Below, one piece after another: positions 51,211 through 51,249 of a stretch of DNA of 51,249 bases (within the stretch, counting starts at the first letter, position 1; each line of letters opens with the position of its first letter). Location: positions 1-51,249 of the forward strand of contig SXKJ01000063.1 in NCBI GenBank assembly GCA_005778115.1, written 5' to 3'. The translations under genes and the position numbers were made by a program. Origin of the DNA: Planctomyces sp. (lineage in GTDB: Bacteria > Planctomycetota > Planctomycetia > Planctomycetales > Planctomycetaceae). A model generated the notes under the pieces. It was not told where the DNA came from. It searched no databases and saw only the letters and a program-made list of their open reading frames with translations.

Positions 51211-51249
51211 ATGGCGATGACGAAGTCCGTTGAATCCAAACGGGAGGAA
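51211..51249 (+). CDS. Start of a gene running out of the window
   Basis: ATG at 51211 is preceded by AAGGAGG (51196-51202) at good spacing. It opens 13 codons (MAMTKSVESKREE) to the window end. Too little is present to assign a family. Confidence 0.5.
   Translation, partial: MAMTKSVESKREE

Overview
The window looks like a piece of a Planctomycetota chromosome. It carries several families that are typical of, and often expanded in, that phylum: a PSD1-type protein (cytochrome-like CxxCH, DUF1549, LamG, DUF1553), a DUF1501 protein, DUF1592 and DUF1552 remnants, a DUF1080 protein, a formylglycine sulfatase, a Tat-exported pyruvyl-transferase-like protein, and a long MoxR/DUF58/BatA/VWA locus. 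No rRNA, tRNA or CRISPR array was recognised. Phylum assignment is an inference from gene content only.

Layout. (1) 0.2-21.3 kb, minus strand: a single long co-directional series. In transcription order it is a MoxR AAA ATPase, an EF-hand plus TolB-like protein, DUF58, a BatA-like VWA membrane protein, a second VWA membrane protein, a RelE/ParE-type toxin with a broken antitoxin, a large DUF4175-like coiled-coil protein split by an in-frame UGA, four tandem secreted paralogues, a secreted squalene-cyclase-fold protein, a broken GxxExxY gene, and a large secreted protein ending in a TlpA thioredoxin domain. Several junctions overlap or are separated by a few bases. (2) 21.8-25.5 kb, plus strand: a NodU/CmcH-type carbamoyltransferase and a membrane glycosyltransferase. 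(3) 25.5-29.7 kb: a decayed zone with a C-terminal YyaL/DUF255 fragment, a probable DndB fragment, an IS630-family element, an IS3-family element, and a secreted-protein gene cut by the IS3 end. (4) 29.9-39.5 kb: catabolic or envelope genes (DUF1080, Tat-pyruvyl-transferase-like, SASA esterase, alpha/beta hydrolase, DUF1501, ceramidase-like) and nadE. (5) 39.7-46.1 kb, plus strand: small membrane protein, PSD1, transposase and PSD/DUF1552 deletion remnants, sulfatase, sialidase fragment. (6) 46.1-51.2 kb: aldo/keto reductase, a TetR regulator with a putative operator on each side, Tat-exported amidohydrolase, lipid kinase, a kinase/WD40 remnant, an intact seven-blade WD40 protein, and the start of another gene.

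Two features stand out. First, many small palindromic or low-complexity repeats of different families lie between genes and also inside reading frames, at places a protein tolerates: signal peptides (4682-4783, 3058-3096), N-terminal extensions (5703-5800), and linkers (1005-1100, 38732-38780, 40421-40466, 42133-42166). They resemble in behaviour the in-frame palindromic elements known from Rickettsia. Second, at least five genes carry single in-frame stop codons with the downstream frame still intact, and several others are internal-deletion remnants. One of these stops, the UGA at 9701-9703, is followed at once by a perfect 9-bp hairpin, so recoding deserves a test there.

Functionally, the MoxR/VWA series is best read as an envelope-associated chaperone and assembly locus of unknown substrate, with secreted and thioredoxin-containing partners. 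The carbamoyltransferase and glycosyltransferase suggest glycan decoration. The sulfatase, DUF1080, SASA esterase and ceramidase-like genes suggest degradation of complex glycans or lipids.
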